In this document: positions 1 through 9,323 of the stretch, piece after piece | Position numbering within the stretch: position 1 is the first letter of the stretch | Layout: every line of letters starts with the position of its first letter | Source: CBDCGJ01 sp965238305 | GTDB lineage: Bacteria; Pseudomonadota; Alphaproteobacteria; GCA-2731375 | Assembly (NCBI GenBank): GCA_965238305.1 | Contig: CBDEHK010000001.1 | Location: 4,774,001-4,838,000, forward strand | Reading direction: 5' to 3' | DNA: 64,000 nucleotides | Notes under the pieces: model-generated | Databases searched by the model: none | What the model saw: the letters and a program-made list of their open reading frames with translations, nothing else | Told to the model about the DNA's origin: nothing | Made by a program: the position numbers and the translations under genes

Positions 1-2
1 CG

Positions 3-728
3 GTGCGAACGACAGCCATCAAAGACGGCAATGAACTGGTCATCAATGGATCGAAAACTTTCATTACCAATGGCTTCATGTCCGATCTAGTAATCCTAGT
101 GGCGAAGACCGACCCCAATGCCGAGGCTAAGGGTACCAGCCTTATCCTGGTTGAAACCGGTACCGACGGCTATCGCAAAGGCCAAAAACTGCAAAAACTG
201 GGCCTGAAAGCGCAAGACACCTCGGAATTGTTTTTTGACGATGTCCGCATCCCAGCCAGCCAGGTTTTGGGCGAGGAAGGCCAGGGTTTCGTCTACCTCA
301 TGCAAGAATTGGCCTGGGAACGTTTGCAATTATCGATCAGTGCCGTTGCCAATATGGAAGCCGTGGTCGAATGGACAGTTGACTATACCAAGGAACGCAA
401 AGCCTTCGGGCAAACGATCATGGACTTCCAGAATACTAAATTCAAACTGGCGGAAGCCAAAACCCAAGCCGTCGTTGCCCGCACCTTTGTCGACAAATGC
501 ATCGCTTTGATGTTGAATGGGGAACTGGATGCGGAAACTGCGGCGATGGCGAAGTGGTGGACCAGCGACCTGCAGTGTAAAATTATCGACGAGTGCCTTC
601 AATTGTTCGGCGGCTATGGCTATATGTGGGAATATCCCATTTCACGGGCCTTTGCCGACGCGCGGGTGCAAAGGATTTATGCCGGCACCAACGAGATCAT
701 GAAGGAAATTATTTCCCGTAAGCTTTAA
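3..728 (+). CDS. Acyl-CoA dehydrogenase, 5' end missing
   Basis: This is the C-terminal 241 residues of a flavin acyl-CoA dehydrogenase; the reading frame is open to the window edge, so the true start lies outside. The motif INGSKTFITNG belongs to the middle beta domain that packs on FAD. QELAWERL carries a Glu-Arg pair at the position of the catalytic Glu of the long-chain/isovaleryl-CoA dehydrogenase type, and ERKAFGQTI and the C-terminal AGTNEIMKEIISRKL are typical of that branch. It catalyses the first, FAD-dependent step of acyl-CoA beta-oxidation in the cytoplasm and passes electrons to ETF. Thiolase follows after 45 bases and FadB after that, so a beta-oxidation operon is likely. Chain-length preference cannot be read from the sequence. 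Confidence 0.93.
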   Translation: MRTTAIKDGNELVINGSKTFITNGFMSDLVILVAKTDPNAEAKGTSLILVETGTDGYRKGQKLQKLGLKAQDTSELFFDDVRIPASQVLGEEGQGFVYLMQELAWERLQLSISAVANMEAVVEWTVDYTKERKAFGQTIMDFQNTKFKLAEAKTQAVVARTFVDKCIALMLNGELDAETAAMAKWWTSDLQCKIIDECLQLFGGYGYMWEYPISRAFADARVQRIYAGTNEIMKEIISRKL

Positions 729-773
729 AGAATACGCCGTCCTTAGCGGACGCCTCTGATAGAAGGAAAGAAG

Positions 774-1982
774 ATGGTAGACGCCTATATTTACGACACC
801 GTCCGGACGCCGCGCGGTAAAGGCCGCGCCAGTGGCTCTTTGCATAGTGTCACCCCAATCGAATTGGCCAGCACCGCACTTCGGGCCATTCGCGATCGTA
901 ACGATATCGATACCGCTGATGTGGACGATGTAGTCCTCGGTTGCGTCGCCCCGGTTGGCGAACAAGGCGCCGATATCGCCCGGGTCGCGGTGATTAATTC
1001 AGACTATGCGGAGACCACGGCAGGTGTGCAGGTCAATCGTTTTTGTGCTTCCGGCCTGGAAGCGGTCAATATGGCAGCCGGGCAAATCATGTCCGGGCAA
1101 AGCGATATGGCGATCGGCGGCGGTGTCGAAAGCATGAGCCGGGTCCCCATGGGGGCCGACGGCGGCGCCTGGGCCAGCGACCCAGCGGTCGCCTTCCACA
1201 GTTATTTTGTCCCCCAAGGCGTTTCCGCCGATTTGATCGCGACAAAGTTTGGCTATTCCCGCGACGATGTCGATAGCTACGCCGTTGAAAGTCAGAAGCG
1301 CGCCAAGAATTCCTGGGATGAAGGTCGCTTCGCTAAATCCGTCGTCACCGTGAAAGATATGAACGACATGACGGTGCTGGATCATGACGAGCATATGCGG
1401 CCGGAAACCACGATGCAGTCGCTAGCCTCATTGGATGCCGCCTTCACAAGCTTGGGCGAAGCCATGGGTTTCAACAGCGTCGCCATCCAGAAATATCCCG
1501 AAGTCGAAAAAATCAAACATGTCCATCATGCCGGCAACTCCTCCGGCATTGTCGACGGCGCCGCTGCCGTGCTGGTTGGCACCAAGGAAATGGGCGAGAA
1601 ATACGGCCTGACGCCGCGCGCCCGCATTCGCTCTTTCGCCTCCATCGGGTCGGAGCCGACGATCATGCTGACCGGGCCGTCTTTCGCGGCGGAAAAAGCC
1701 CTGAAGCGGGCAGGTATGAGCAAGGACGACATCGATGTGTGGGAGCTGAATGAAGCCTTCGCTGCCGTGGTCCTGCGTTTCATGGAAGTCCTCGACGTCG
1801 ATCACAACGATATCAACGTCAATGGTGGCGCCATCGCCATGGGTCATCCGCTGGGTGCGACCGGCGCAATGATCCTGGGCACGGTGTTGGATGAATTGGA
1901 ACGGACTGGTAAATCCACCGCGTTGGCCACGCTCTGTGTCGGTGCCGGCATGGGCACCGCGACAATAATCGAACGGGTTTAA
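774..1982 (+). CDS. fadA: Acetyl-CoA acyltransferase (thiolase)
   Basis: A 402-residue type II thiolase that cleaves 3-ketoacyl-CoA with CoA, the last step of beta-oxidation. The nucleophilic cysteine is Cys91 in NRFCASGLEAVN, the catalytic His358 lies in AMGHPLGATGA and the second cysteine, Cys388, in ATLCVGAGMGT; all are intact and the length is normal. An AGAAGGAAAG stretch directly before the ATG serves as ribosome binding site. It sits 45 bases after an acyl-CoA dehydrogenase and 21 bases before the bifunctional FadB-type gene, so the three are probably co-transcribed. The symbol is assigned by family and context; a biosynthetic acetoacetyl-CoA thiolase role is less likely here. Confidence 0.93.
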   Translation: MVDAYIYDTVRTPRGKGRASGSLHSVTPIELASTALRAIRDRNDIDTADVDDVVLGCVAPVGEQGADIARVAVINSDYAETTAGVQVNRFCASGLEAVNMAAGQIMSGQSDMAIGGGVESMSRVPMGADGGAWASDPAVAFHSYFVPQGVSADLIATKFGYSRDDVDSYAVESQKRAKNSWDEGRFAKSVVTVKDMNDMTVLDHDEHMRPETTMQSLASLDAAFTSLGEAMGFNSVAIQKYPEVEKIKHVHHAGNSSGIVDGAAAVLVGTKEMGEKYGLTPRARIRSFASIGSEPTIMLTGPSFAAEKALKRAGMSKDDIDVWELNEAFAAVVLRFMEVLDVDHNDINVNGGAIAMGHPLGATGAMILGTVLDELERTGKSTALATLCVGAGMGTATIIERV

Positions 1983-2003
1983 GACCCACGATAGGAAAAT
2001 AAA

Positions 2004-4136
2004 ATGATCAACTACGAATGCGATGGCGATGGGATCGCCACGATAACTTGGGACGTCAGCAATCGGCCCATGAATGTGATGAATGACGAAACCATTACGG
2101 CGCTGGAAGTGGCGGTCGACCAAGCCATCGCGGATGAGAATTGCAAAGGCGCAATCATGGCTTCGGCCCATAAAGAATTTGTCGTCGGCGCCGATCTGGC
2201 GTCGGTGCCGGCTGGCGGCGATCCGGTCGAACTTTATAACTGGGTTCGTCGCATCCAAATCATCCTGCGCAGGCTGGAGAGCTGCGGAAAACCGTTTGCC
2301 GCCGCGATCAACGGCCATGCCCTTGGTGGTGGTTACGAATTGGCTTTGGCCTGCCATTATCGCGTCGCGGCGGCGGAAGGCCGGATCAAGATCGGCCTGC
2401 CGGAAGCGAAAGTCGGCCTGTTGCCCGGGGCTGGTGGCACCCAGCGCCTGCCCCGCATGATCGGTATGCAAGCCGCCGTGATGATGATGCTGGAAGGCAA
2501 AGAACAGGATCAGAAAGCCGCCCTCAATCTAGGCATGATCGATAAAGTTGTCCCGGCGGCAGAATTGTTGGCGGATGCGAAACAATGGCTGCTCGATGAA
2601 GGGCCGAAGAACGCGGTCAAACCCTGGGATAAAAAGGGCTTCAAAATCCCCGGCGGCGGCCCCAACAGCAAGCCGGGCCAGCAACTTTTCATGGGCGGCA
2701 ATGCGATGTTGGCGAAGCGCACCTATGGCAATTTCCCGGCCCAGAAAAACATCATGTCCTGTGTCTATGAAGGTTTGATCACCGATATCGATACCGGCTT
2801 GAAGATTGAAGCACGCTATTTGGCCGCCACCGCCTCGACGCCGGAAGCAAAAAACCTGATCCGATTTTTCTTCGCCATGACCGAGGCCAACAAATTGGCG
2901 CGCAGGCCCGAAGGGTATGAAAAGTCAAAACCGAAAAAGATCGGCATGTTAGGCGCCGGTATGATGGGCGCGGGCATCGCCTATGTCAGCGCCGCCGCCG
3001 GCATCGACGTGGTGCTGATCGACCGGGATCAGGAAGCCGCCGACAAAGGCAAAACTTATTCCGCCGGCCTGGTGAAAAAACATGTCGGACGGGGCCGAAT
3101 GGATGAAGCCGCTGGTGAAGCTATACTGGCGCGAATTACTGCGACAACGGACTATGCCGGTTTGGCCGACGCCGATCTGGTCATCGAAGCGGTCTTCGAA
3201 GATCGCAAGATCAAAGCCGGGGTCACTGAGCAAGCCGAAGCCGTAATGCCGGCAGGCGCGGTAATGGCCTCCAACACCTCAACCTTGCCGATCACTGGCT
3301 TGGCGGAAGCCTCCAAAAACGCCGCCAATTTCATTGGCCTGCATTTTTTCTCGCCGGTCGATAAAATGCCGTTGGTGGAAATCATTCGCGGCGCCAATAC
3401 CTCCGACGAATGCCTCGCCAAAGCGATGGATTATGTCCAGGCGATCCGCAAAACGCCGATTGTCGTCAATGACAGCCGCGGCTTCTACACCTCCCGCGTC
3501 TTCGGCACTTACGTGCGCGAAGGCATGTGCATGTTGGGCGAAGGGATCGCCCCGGCGCTGATTGAAAATGCCGGCAAAATGTCCGGTATGCCGGTCGGGC
3601 CGCTGGCTATGGTCGATGAAGTGTCGCTGGAACTCTCGCACCGCATCTCCGAACAAACCAAAAAAGATCTGGGCGACAAATATATCCCGACGCCGGCCGA
3701 TCCGATGGTCAAAAAGATGGTCGAAGAACTGGGCCGCCTGGGCAAAAAAGTCGGCAAAGGTTTTTATGATTATCCTGAAAAGGGCGAAAAACATCTCTGG
3801 CCGGGCCTCAAGGAAAACTTCCCGCAAAGCGCCGAACAACCAGATGTGCAGGAACTGATCAAGCGGCTGATGTATGTGCAATCGATCGAAACCGCCCGCT
3901 GCATGGAAGAAGGCGTCGTCACCAATGCCAGCGACGCCGATGTCGGCAGCGTCATGGGCTGGGGTTTCGCCCCCAATCGCGGCGGCTCGATCAGCCAGAT
4001 CGACATGGTCGGCATCAACAAATTCGTCGAAGACTGCGACCGCATGGCCCAAGCCTACGGGCCCCGCTTCACTCCGCCGAAACTTCTGCGCGACATGGCG
4101 GAAAAAGGCGAAGGCTTCTACGGCAAAGCGGCTTAG
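2004..4136 (+). CDS. fadB: Bifunctional enoyl-CoA hydratase / 3-hydroxyacyl-CoA dehydrogenase
   Basis: A 710-residue fusion enzyme performing the second and third steps of beta-oxidation. Residues about 1-190 are a crotonase domain with the oxyanion and acid residues in GHALGGGYELALACHYR and GLPEAKVGLLPGAGG. From about residue 310 the NAD-binding domain starts with IGMLGAGMMGAGIAY, and the dehydrogenase His sits in GLHFFSPVDKMPLVEI. C-terminal dehydrogenase domains follow to the end. The length matches the FadB/FadJ family. AGGAAAATAAA precedes the ATG. It follows thiolase in the same operon, and together they form the trifunctional complex. FadB and FadJ types cannot be distinguished with confidence from the sequence alone. 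Confidence 0.93.
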   Translation: MINYECDGDGIATITWDVSNRPMNVMNDETITALEVAVDQAIADENCKGAIMASAHKEFVVGADLASVPAGGDPVELYNWVRRIQIILRRLESCGKPFAAAINGHALGGGYELALACHYRVAAAEGRIKIGLPEAKVGLLPGAGGTQRLPRMIGMQAAVMMMLEGKEQDQKAALNLGMIDKVVPAAELLADAKQWLLDEGPKNAVKPWDKKGFKIPGGGPNSKPGQQLFMGGNAMLAKRTYGNFPAQKNIMSCVYEGLITDIDTGLKIEARYLAATASTPEAKNLIRFFFAMTEANKLARRPEGYEKSKPKKIGMLGAGMMGAGIAYVSAAAGIDVVLIDRDQEAADKGKTYSAGLVKKHVGRGRMDEAAGEAILARITATTDYAGLADADLVIEAVFEDRKIKAGVTEQAEAVMPAGAVMASNTSTLPITGLAEASKNAANFIGLHFFSPVDKMPLVEIIRGANTSDECLAKAMDYVQAIRKTPIVVNDSRGFYTSRVFGTYVREGMCMLGEGIAPALIENAGKMSGMPVGPLAMVDEVSLELSHRISEQTKKDLGDKYIPTPADPMVKKMVEELGRLGKKVGKGFYDYPEKGEKHLWPGLKENFPQSAEQPDVQELIKRLMYVQSIETARCMEEGVVTNASDADVGSVMGWGFAPNRGGSISQIDMVGINKFVEDCDRMAQAYGPRFTPPKLLRDMAEKGEGFYGKAA

Positions 4137-4232
4137 GCGACTTAACCGACGACGCAGACCGGCCCTGTTTGGGGGACATTATCGACGTCGTGTCAAAGTT
4201 CAAACAAAATCATTGTGGAAACGGAGAACGAT

Positions 4233-4637
4233 ATGAAAATCGAAGGCGGCTGCTATTGCGGCGAGATACGGTATGAATCAAAGGGTGCGTTCGAAGCCAG
4301 CGCACAATGTCACTGCCGGGAATGCCAATACCTCACTGGGGGGAACCCAAACGTGATTGTCGCCGTTCCAGCAGACGGTTTTCGTTTTATCATGGGCGAA
4401 CCCAAAGAGTTCACCCGAAGCGACTTAGAAAATCCGGTTACACGATTGTTTTGCCCAACCTGCGGCACCGCGATCGGCAACCGTTCTTTTAGTCGTCCGA
4501 ATTCCATGGTCCTGAAGGTTGGCACGTTGGACGATCCAAGTGTTTTCAAACCCCAACTCGCCATCTTTACGATCGACAAGCAACCGTTCCATCATATCCC
4601 CGACGACCTGCCGCAATTTGAGCGCCGTCCGGGATAA
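4233..4637 (+). CDS. GFA / CENP-V family zinc protein
   Basis: A 134-residue protein of the glutathione-dependent formaldehyde-activating (GFA) fold. It shows the expected cysteine ladder: CYCGEIRYES near the N-terminus, CHCRECQYLTGG, then CPTCGTAIGNRSF, which together bind two zinc ions in this family. The ATG at 4233 is preferred over an in-frame GTG at 4215 because GGAG at 4223-4226 lies six bases upstream of it. The substrate is unknown; most members are uncharacterised, and the name reflects a fold rather than proven formaldehyde chemistry. It lies about 95 bases downstream of fadB and may be a separate transcript. Confidence 0.85.
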   Translation: MKIEGGCYCGEIRYESKGAFEASAQCHCRECQYLTGGNPNVIVAVPADGFRFIMGEPKEFTRSDLENPVTRLFCPTCGTAIGNRSFSRPNSMVLKVGTLDDPSVFKPQLAIFTIDKQPFHHIPDDLPQFERRPG

Positions 4638-4663
4638 CGAGCAACATTGCACGCGTATCGCCG

Positions 4664-5104
4664 TTAACCTAGATATTCGGAAATATCTTGATAGGCTTTT
4701 GCGCAATACGTAAACCACCAACTATCGTTGAAGTCTGGTGTTCCAATATCTTTACCATTCCATTCTTTATGGAAAGTTGGATTGTCGGAAATTTCAACTT
4801 TTTTGCCTCCTGTTACATCGACATAAGTTTTGTTTATCCGCAGCCATCGATGCGATGCAAAGTTGTCTTTGCCCATTCTGTTTCCCTTTTCCCCTGAAAT
4901 CATCGATGCTTGGATATTGAAACGATCTACCAACAGTCTAGCTAGCACTTGATGCGCTACGTCACAAATACCAGCTGTTGGATTATCATCAATGATTGAT
5001 GCTTCGGGCCAAGCATCACCCCATTCCGAACGGTTTAGGGTTTCCAGCGCTTCCCTAAACTTTTGAACGAGTTCTGCAGCATCTGTAGGAATATCAGGTT
5101 TCAT
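4664..5104 (-). CDS. Uncharacterised protein with a Cys-His-Asp arrangement
   Basis: A 146-residue protein I do not recognise as a named family. It contains Cys47 in GICDVAHQVL, His85 in SHRWLRI and Asp96 in YVDVTGG. This order and the local context (small residue before Cys, His-Arg-Trp followed by a strand, then Asp) resemble a transglutaminase or papain-like cysteine-peptidase core; that resemblance is inference. There is no signal peptide or membrane segment. It follows a DUF1493-like gene on the same strand by 24 bases, so the two are probably co-transcribed. Both are clearly lower in GC (about 40% in sampled lines) than the flanking genes, which suggests horizontal acquisition. Confidence 0.7.
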   Translation of the reverse strand: MKPDIPTDAAELVQKFREALETLNRSEWGDAWPEASIIDDNPTAGICDVAHQVLARLLVDRFNIQASMISGEKGNRMGKDNFASHRWLRINKTYVDVTGGKKVEISDNPTFHKEWNGKDIGTPDFNDSWWFTYCAKAYQDISEYLG

Positions 5105-5128
5105 GGGATTCTTGTGTTATCCGGCAAT

Positions 5129-5491
5129 TTACCAATATCCACGCTCAACGGCTTTAATTAAATCGCTGACTTTCAAATCTATTGTTTTACGCTTCGGTTT
5201 CCGCCACCCACTAAGTTCGCCTTCAGAATGCGTATAGATGTACCAATCATAGTTTGAATGTTGAATCTCAAAATGTTCAAAAAAGGGGTACAAGAATTCA
5301 TCCAAATTGTCCCCATCTAGCTTCATGTCTTCTTGAAGAACTGTTTCAAGCGACAGTTTTGCCAATAGCTTTGCATTCCTCTGGAACAAAAATTCCAGAA
5401 ATATAAGGTCGAAGAGCCAATCAAGCATTCCCTCTTCATTGTAATAGGCATGGATGAAGTCAAAAACCTGTTTCTCAGACTCTGAGGACAT
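5129..5491 (-). CDS. DUF1493-like small acidic protein
   Basis: A 120-residue, mostly acidic protein. The pattern of an N-terminal helix (KQVFDFIHAYYNEE), a central DMKLDGDNLDEFLYPFFEHF segment resembling an acyl-carrier-protein-like helix start, and a following NYDWYIYTHSEGE stretch matches my memory of the DUF1493 family, whose function is unknown. I see no Asp-Ser-Leu carrier motif, so a phosphopantetheine role is not supported. It is the first gene of a low-GC two-gene unit with the Cys-His-Asp protein downstream. The ribosome binding site is weak (GGAT). Confidence 0.65.
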   Translation of the reverse strand: MSSESEKQVFDFIHAYYNEEGMLDWLFDLIFLEFLFQRNAKLLAKLSLETVLQEDMKLDGDNLDEFLYPFFEHFEIQHSNYDWYIYTHSEGELSGWRKPKRKTIDLKVSDLIKAVERGYW

Positions 5492-5630
5492 TCGCTGTAT
5501 CCGAATTATTCATTCCCGCTAATTGCAAACAATCTAAACATTCTTTGCATTTTGCGAACACACATGTCCAGCACTCCGCGGAATTCGAACGACAATTCGT
5601 CTAACAGTTACTCTCCGTTCATACTCGGCG

Positions 5631-6407
5631 CTAAGCCCGCTTCGCCAGATATTCGTCGCAAATCTCAACCATCCGTTCACGGCCAAAACTCGTGTCGTGG
5701 CCGCCGTGGACGACATTGACGGGGAGGTCGCGCAGGCGTTTCATGGTGGTCACATAGTCGGGGATGTTGCTGTCCGCCAATTCATCCAGCAACGGGCCGT
5801 CATAGATCGCGTCGCCGGAAAAAAGCGTACCGGTGGCGGCTTCCCAAAGGCCGATGCTGCCGACGGAATGACCGGGCAGGTGCATCACTTCGAAAACCCG
5901 ATCACCCAGATCGATGATTTGCCCATCCGTTAAATGTCCGGGCGGCTTTGCGGATTTGATGGCGAAGGCGTCGACGTCCCAATCGGCGTGGGGGGCGGCA
6001 TCAATCAACAGTGAGTCCGGTCCCAAATCGTCCCGCGCCAAAAAATAGGCGGCAACACTTTCGCCATAATCACGGACCCGCAAACTGACATCGTCGGAAT
6101 AGTTTTCCAGTTCTGTCGCTTCCAGTGGGTGGATCAGACGTTCATCGAATTCATGCATGGCGCCGACGTGATCGAGATGGATATGGGTCGCGATCGCCGC
6201 CAGGGGTTTATCGATCAGGTGTTCGATGGCCGGGCGAAGTGGCATCATCCCCAAGCCGGTATCGACCAGCAAATCTTTATCCCGCCCGCGCACATGCCAG
6301 ATATTACAACGCAGCAGCGGGTCCACATGGGGTTCCCAGACAAGCGTCAGATCATCGTCGATGCGGCGGGTTTCATACCATTTATCGGCTACTTGCAAAC
6401 TGCGCAT
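5631..6407 (-). CDS. Metallo-beta-lactamase-fold hydrolase
   Basis: A 258-residue MBL-fold protein. The metal-binding motif THIHLDHVGA (HxHxDH) is intact, with further ligands in LPGHSVGSI, in SGDAIYDG and in VVHGGHDTSFG, so a binuclear metal site is expected. There is no signal peptide, so it should act in the cytoplasm. The ATG at 6407 is chosen because GGAG lies six bases upstream; a longer reading from a TTG at 6419 has no such support. The substrate cannot be told: glyoxalase II-like thioester hydrolysis and lactone hydrolysis are both possible. It follows the methyltransferase-like membrane gene by 51 bases on the same strand. Confidence 0.85.
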   Translation of the reverse strand: MRSLQVADKWYETRRIDDDLTLVWEPHVDPLLRCNIWHVRGRDKDLLVDTGLGMMPLRPAIEHLIDKPLAAIATHIHLDHVGAMHEFDERLIHPLEATELENYSDDVSLRVRDYGESVAAYFLARDDLGPDSLLIDAAPHADWDVDAFAIKSAKPPGHLTDGQIIDLGDRVFEVMHLPGHSVGSIGLWEAATGTLFSGDAIYDGPLLDELADSNIPDYVTTMKRLRDLPVNVVHGGHDTSFGRERMVEICDEYLAKRA

Positions 6408-6458
6408 GTTTTTCTCCAATCTCCCGCCTAAGAGGGACAGACCCTTTTGGAAGGATTT

Positions 6459-7163
6459 TCATATCACCAACGGAATAATCATTTTTGTCCTGGTGGCATA
6501 ATCTTCGAATTCCCGGCCATATTTATTTCGTAGGTAGACTTCCTTCAGCGGCACAAGCACCAACATAAAGATGAAAGCCATGGAGAACGGAATTAACAAC
6601 AGGGCAATATTATGGGCCACCAAAGCAAGCCCGGAAAACATTACGACATCGCCTGTATAGTTGACATGGCGAACATGTGCGAACAGGCCTTTTGTATAAA
6701 GACGTCCAGCGTTCGCCGGCTCCGACTTCCATCTATAGCGGCCATATTCGCTGGCGGAATTTAGGTATGAGCCAAATAAGAATAGCACGATGCCGCTTAC
6801 TTCGAGCCAACCAATTGGCCCGCTGTTCTGTCCACCGAAATAGGCAAAATATATCAGGCACCACGGCATTATGTTGGCGATAATCAACGCTTCCCGCCAG
6901 TACATCGTTCGACGGTAAAACACAAACAAAGTCACAAATGTTCGCAACAAACAAATCGCCAGACCAGCCAGCAACAGGCTGTCACGAACAACATCGCCGT
7001 CTGTTCGGTAGGGGTTGTAATCGAACGCGTAGCCTAACCGGTTACCGAACAGTATATCCACGGAATACAGAACGGACAGACCTAATGCGGCGGCGACCAG
7101 GGTTTTTGGCCAAATCGAACTCTGATGTTCATCTCGAAAAAACACCGCGTTTGAAACTTTCAA
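6459..7163 (-). CDS. ICMT/DUF1295-like membrane protein
   Basis: A 234-residue integral membrane protein with about six hydrophobic segments. The C-terminal block, GLFAHVRHVNYTGDVVMFSG followed by a hydrophobic helix and KYGREFEDYATRTK, is the signature of the isoprenylcysteine methyltransferase / steroid 5-alpha-reductase (DUF1295) superfamily, in which the RHxxYxG region binds the cofactor. Bacterial members are mostly uncharacterised, so methyl transfer or reduction of a lipid is inference. The start is a TTG without a clear ribosome binding site, so the N-terminus is uncertain. It lies 21 bases after the carboxylase gene and may be co-transcribed with it. Confidence 0.72.
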   Translation of the reverse strand: MKVSNAVFFRDEHQSSIWPKTLVAAALGLSVLYSVDILFGNRLGYAFDYNPYRTDGDVVRDSLLLAGLAICLLRTFVTLFVFYRRTMYWREALIIANIMPWCLIYFAYFGGQNSGPIGWLEVSGIVLFLFGSYLNSASEYGRYRWKSEPANAGRLYTKGLFAHVRHVNYTGDVVMFSGLALVAHNIALLLIPFSMAFIFMLVLVPLKEVYLRNKYGREFEDYATRTKMIIPLVI

Positions 7164-7184
7164 ATAACCAATGCAACAGCCTGA

Positions 7185-9152
7185 TTATTCCGCTGCCTCG
7201 GCACCAGCAACTTGGACCGTCGCAAGCAGTTGCCGGGGATCGACTTGATCGCCTTCATTGACCGAAATCGCGTCCATTACCCCGTCGCTGGCGGCTTTGA
7301 TTTCGTGTTCCATTTTCATTGCTTCCAGGATAATCAGGATTTCACCTTTCTGCACTTCCGCACCCGCCGATTTTTTCACGGCGACAATGCGACCGGCCAT
7401 CGGCGCCAAGATCCGACCATCGTCCGGGCGACCGGCGGCGGCAGCGGCTTGCGGGGTAAACTCAACAAAACTGACCGAGACATTACCGACGGTCAGATGT
7501 AGATTTTCACCATCATCGGCGAAATGGGCGCGATCGACCATACCGTCGAAGGCAAAACGCAAGGCACCATCCAAATCTTCAAGAATGACCAGTTCCTGCG
7601 CTTCTTCGGCATCCGGCAACTCGACCGCATAATGACGCGCCCCGGCGGAGCGTAGGAAAAGAACAATCCGCTCGTCATCAACCTTTAACTCCACCTTAGT
7701 CCGCGTCGGGGTCGAACTGCGCCAACCCGGGCGGCCGCCGGCTTCGCGTTCAAAAATCAAAACCCCGGCCAACGCCAGCATACGTGCGTCCGCTGCCGGC
7801 CGCACTAACGTAGACTCAGGAAAATTACGCGCAATAAACGCCGTCGTCGCCTTGCCAGCGATAAATTCCGGATGCTGCAGCATATCGATCAGGAAACCGC
7901 CATTGTGGCGCAGGCCCAGCAACACGCTTTCTTCTAAGCCGCGGATCAGCTTGCGGCGGGCTTCCTCCCGGGTTTCCCCATAAGCAATGATTTTTGCCAA
8001 CATCGGATCGTAATAGGGCGAGACCTCCTGGCCTTCGGCAATGCCATCGTCGACCCGTACATCGAAGGACGGTCGCCAGGCCGTAATGGTGCCGGTTTGC
8101 GGCAGGAAGCCAGCATAGGGATCTTCCGCATAAAGCCGCACTTCGATGGCATGGCCGACCAATTCGACCTCATCCTGTGTCAGCGGTAACTTATCACCCT
8201 GCGCCACTTTGAGCTGCCAGTCGACCAAATCCTGGCCGGTGATTTCCTCTGTCACCGGATGTTCAACTTGCAGACGGGTGTTCATTTCCAGGAAATAGAA
8301 TTCCCCGTCTCTGCCCAATAGGAATTCGACCGTACCGGCGCCTTCATAATTGACCGCTTGCGCTGCTTTGACGGCGGCCTCGCCCATGGCTTGGCGAAGT
8401 TCGACCGAAACGGCGGGCGATGGCGCTTCCTCGACAACTTTTTGATGGCGGCGCTGGATCGAGCAATCGCGTTCGCCCAGATGGATGCAGTTGCCATGTT
8501 GATCGGCGAAGACCTGGATTTCCACATGGCGCGGTTCGATCACCGCTTTTTCCAAAATCAATTCGCCGGAGCCAAAAGCGTTTTCAGCTTCTGAGCGGGC
8601 GCCATCTATCGCGGCTTCCAAATCGTCCCCCTCATTGACCAAACGCATGCCCCGGCCACCGCCACCGGCAGCGGCTTTCACCATCACCGGACAGCCAATT
8701 TTTTCAGCCTCTGCAATCAGCCGCGCATTGCTTTGATATTCTTCGTCATAACCTGGGACGCAAGGCACACCCGCTTCGCGCATGCGAATTTTCGACAGCC
8801 GCTTGTTACCCATTAGCCGGATCGCTTCCGTGGGTGGGCCGATAAAGGTAATATTGGCGTCGGTGCAGGCCTTGGCGAACAGGTCGTTTTCCGCCAAAAA
8901 ACCATAACCTGGATGAATAGCATCGGCACCGGATTTTTTCGCCGCGGCAATGATTGCATCCGCCTTCAGATAACTTTCGGCCACCGGCGCCGGGCCGATT
9001 TCAACAGCCTGATCGGCCAGTTGCACGTGGCGCGCGCCAGCATCAGCCCGACTAAAGACCGCAACCGTTCGATACCCGGCCAATTGCGCAGAATCAATAA
9101 TTCGACAGGCGATTTCGCCCCGGTTCGCAATCAATATTTTGGAAAATGACAT
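7185..9152 (-). CDS. Biotin-containing acyl-CoA carboxylase alpha subunit
   Basis: A 655-residue protein joining biotin carboxylase and biotin carrier domains. KILIANRGEIACRII starts the carboxylase domain, the glycine-rich ATP loop is KAAAGGGGRGMRLV, and FLEMNTRLQVEHPVTEE is the catalytic block. The biotinylated lysine is Lys613 in EAMKMEHEI near the C-terminus. Length and domain order fit methylcrotonyl-, propionyl- or acetyl-CoA carboxylase; EAMKMEH rather than a Gln-containing motif leans towards methylcrotonyl-CoA, but this is weak. No carboxyltransferase beta subunit is in the window. The ATG at 9152 is preferred over an upstream start because AGGAG lies eight bases before it. Confidence 0.9.
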   Translation of the reverse strand: MSFSKILIANRGEIACRIIDSAQLAGYRTVAVFSRADAGARHVQLADQAVEIGPAPVAESYLKADAIIAAAKKSGADAIHPGYGFLAENDLFAKACTDANITFIGPPTEAIRLMGNKRLSKIRMREAGVPCVPGYDEEYQSNARLIAEAEKIGCPVMVKAAAGGGGRGMRLVNEGDDLEAAIDGARSEAENAFGSGELILEKAVIEPRHVEIQVFADQHGNCIHLGERDCSIQRRHQKVVEEAPSPAVSVELRQAMGEAAVKAAQAVNYEGAGTVEFLLGRDGEFYFLEMNTRLQVEHPVTEEITGQDLVDWQLKVAQGDKLPLTQDEVELVGHAIEVRLYAEDPYAGFLPQTGTITAWRPSFDVRVDDGIAEGQEVSPYYDPMLAKIIAYGETREEARRKLIRGLEESVLLGLRHNGGFLIDMLQHPEFIAGKATTAFIARNFPESTLVRPAADARMLALAGVLIFEREAGGRPGWRSSTPTRTKVELKVDDERIVLFLRSAGARHYAVELPDAEEAQELVILEDLDGALRFAFDGMVDRAHFADDGENLHLTVGNVSVSFVEFTPQAAAAAGRPDDGRILAPMAGRIVAVKKSAGAEVQKGEILIILEAMKMEHEIKAASDGVMDAISVNEGDQVDPRQLLATVQVAGAEAAE

Positions 9153-9182
9153 AGATGAAACTCCTTCGCGCCAAGTGCAGCC

Positions 9183-9211
9183 TATAATGCGGTTCCAGCC
9201 GCCTAGGTCAA
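9183..9211 (-). promoter_or_regulatory. Possible sigma-70-type promoter of the carboxylase gene
   Basis: On the minus strand TTGACC (9211-9206) resembles a -35 box. A TATAGG-like -10 region overlaps 9187-9182 with a 19-base spacer, or ATTATA with 17. Transcription would begin roughly 25 bases before the ribosome binding site. The -35 match is good, the -10 match only fair. Confidence 0.35.
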
Positions 9212-9323
9212 GCGGACAAGGGTCTGAAACCATAAGAATTGCTTGCGAAAATGAGCAAAATCACTAAAGTCTGCGGCAAGCGGTAAAGCCGCCTCAATCA
9301 CTTGAATATCGAAAGGAAAAGTA

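Noticed and set aside
1428..2471. Long antisense open frame (347 codons) opposite thiolase and fadB, and similar ones at 24227-25111 and 3279-4052
   Set aside because: They mirror strongly conserved genes and have low-complexity, charge-alternating translations with no domain signature or ribosome binding site.
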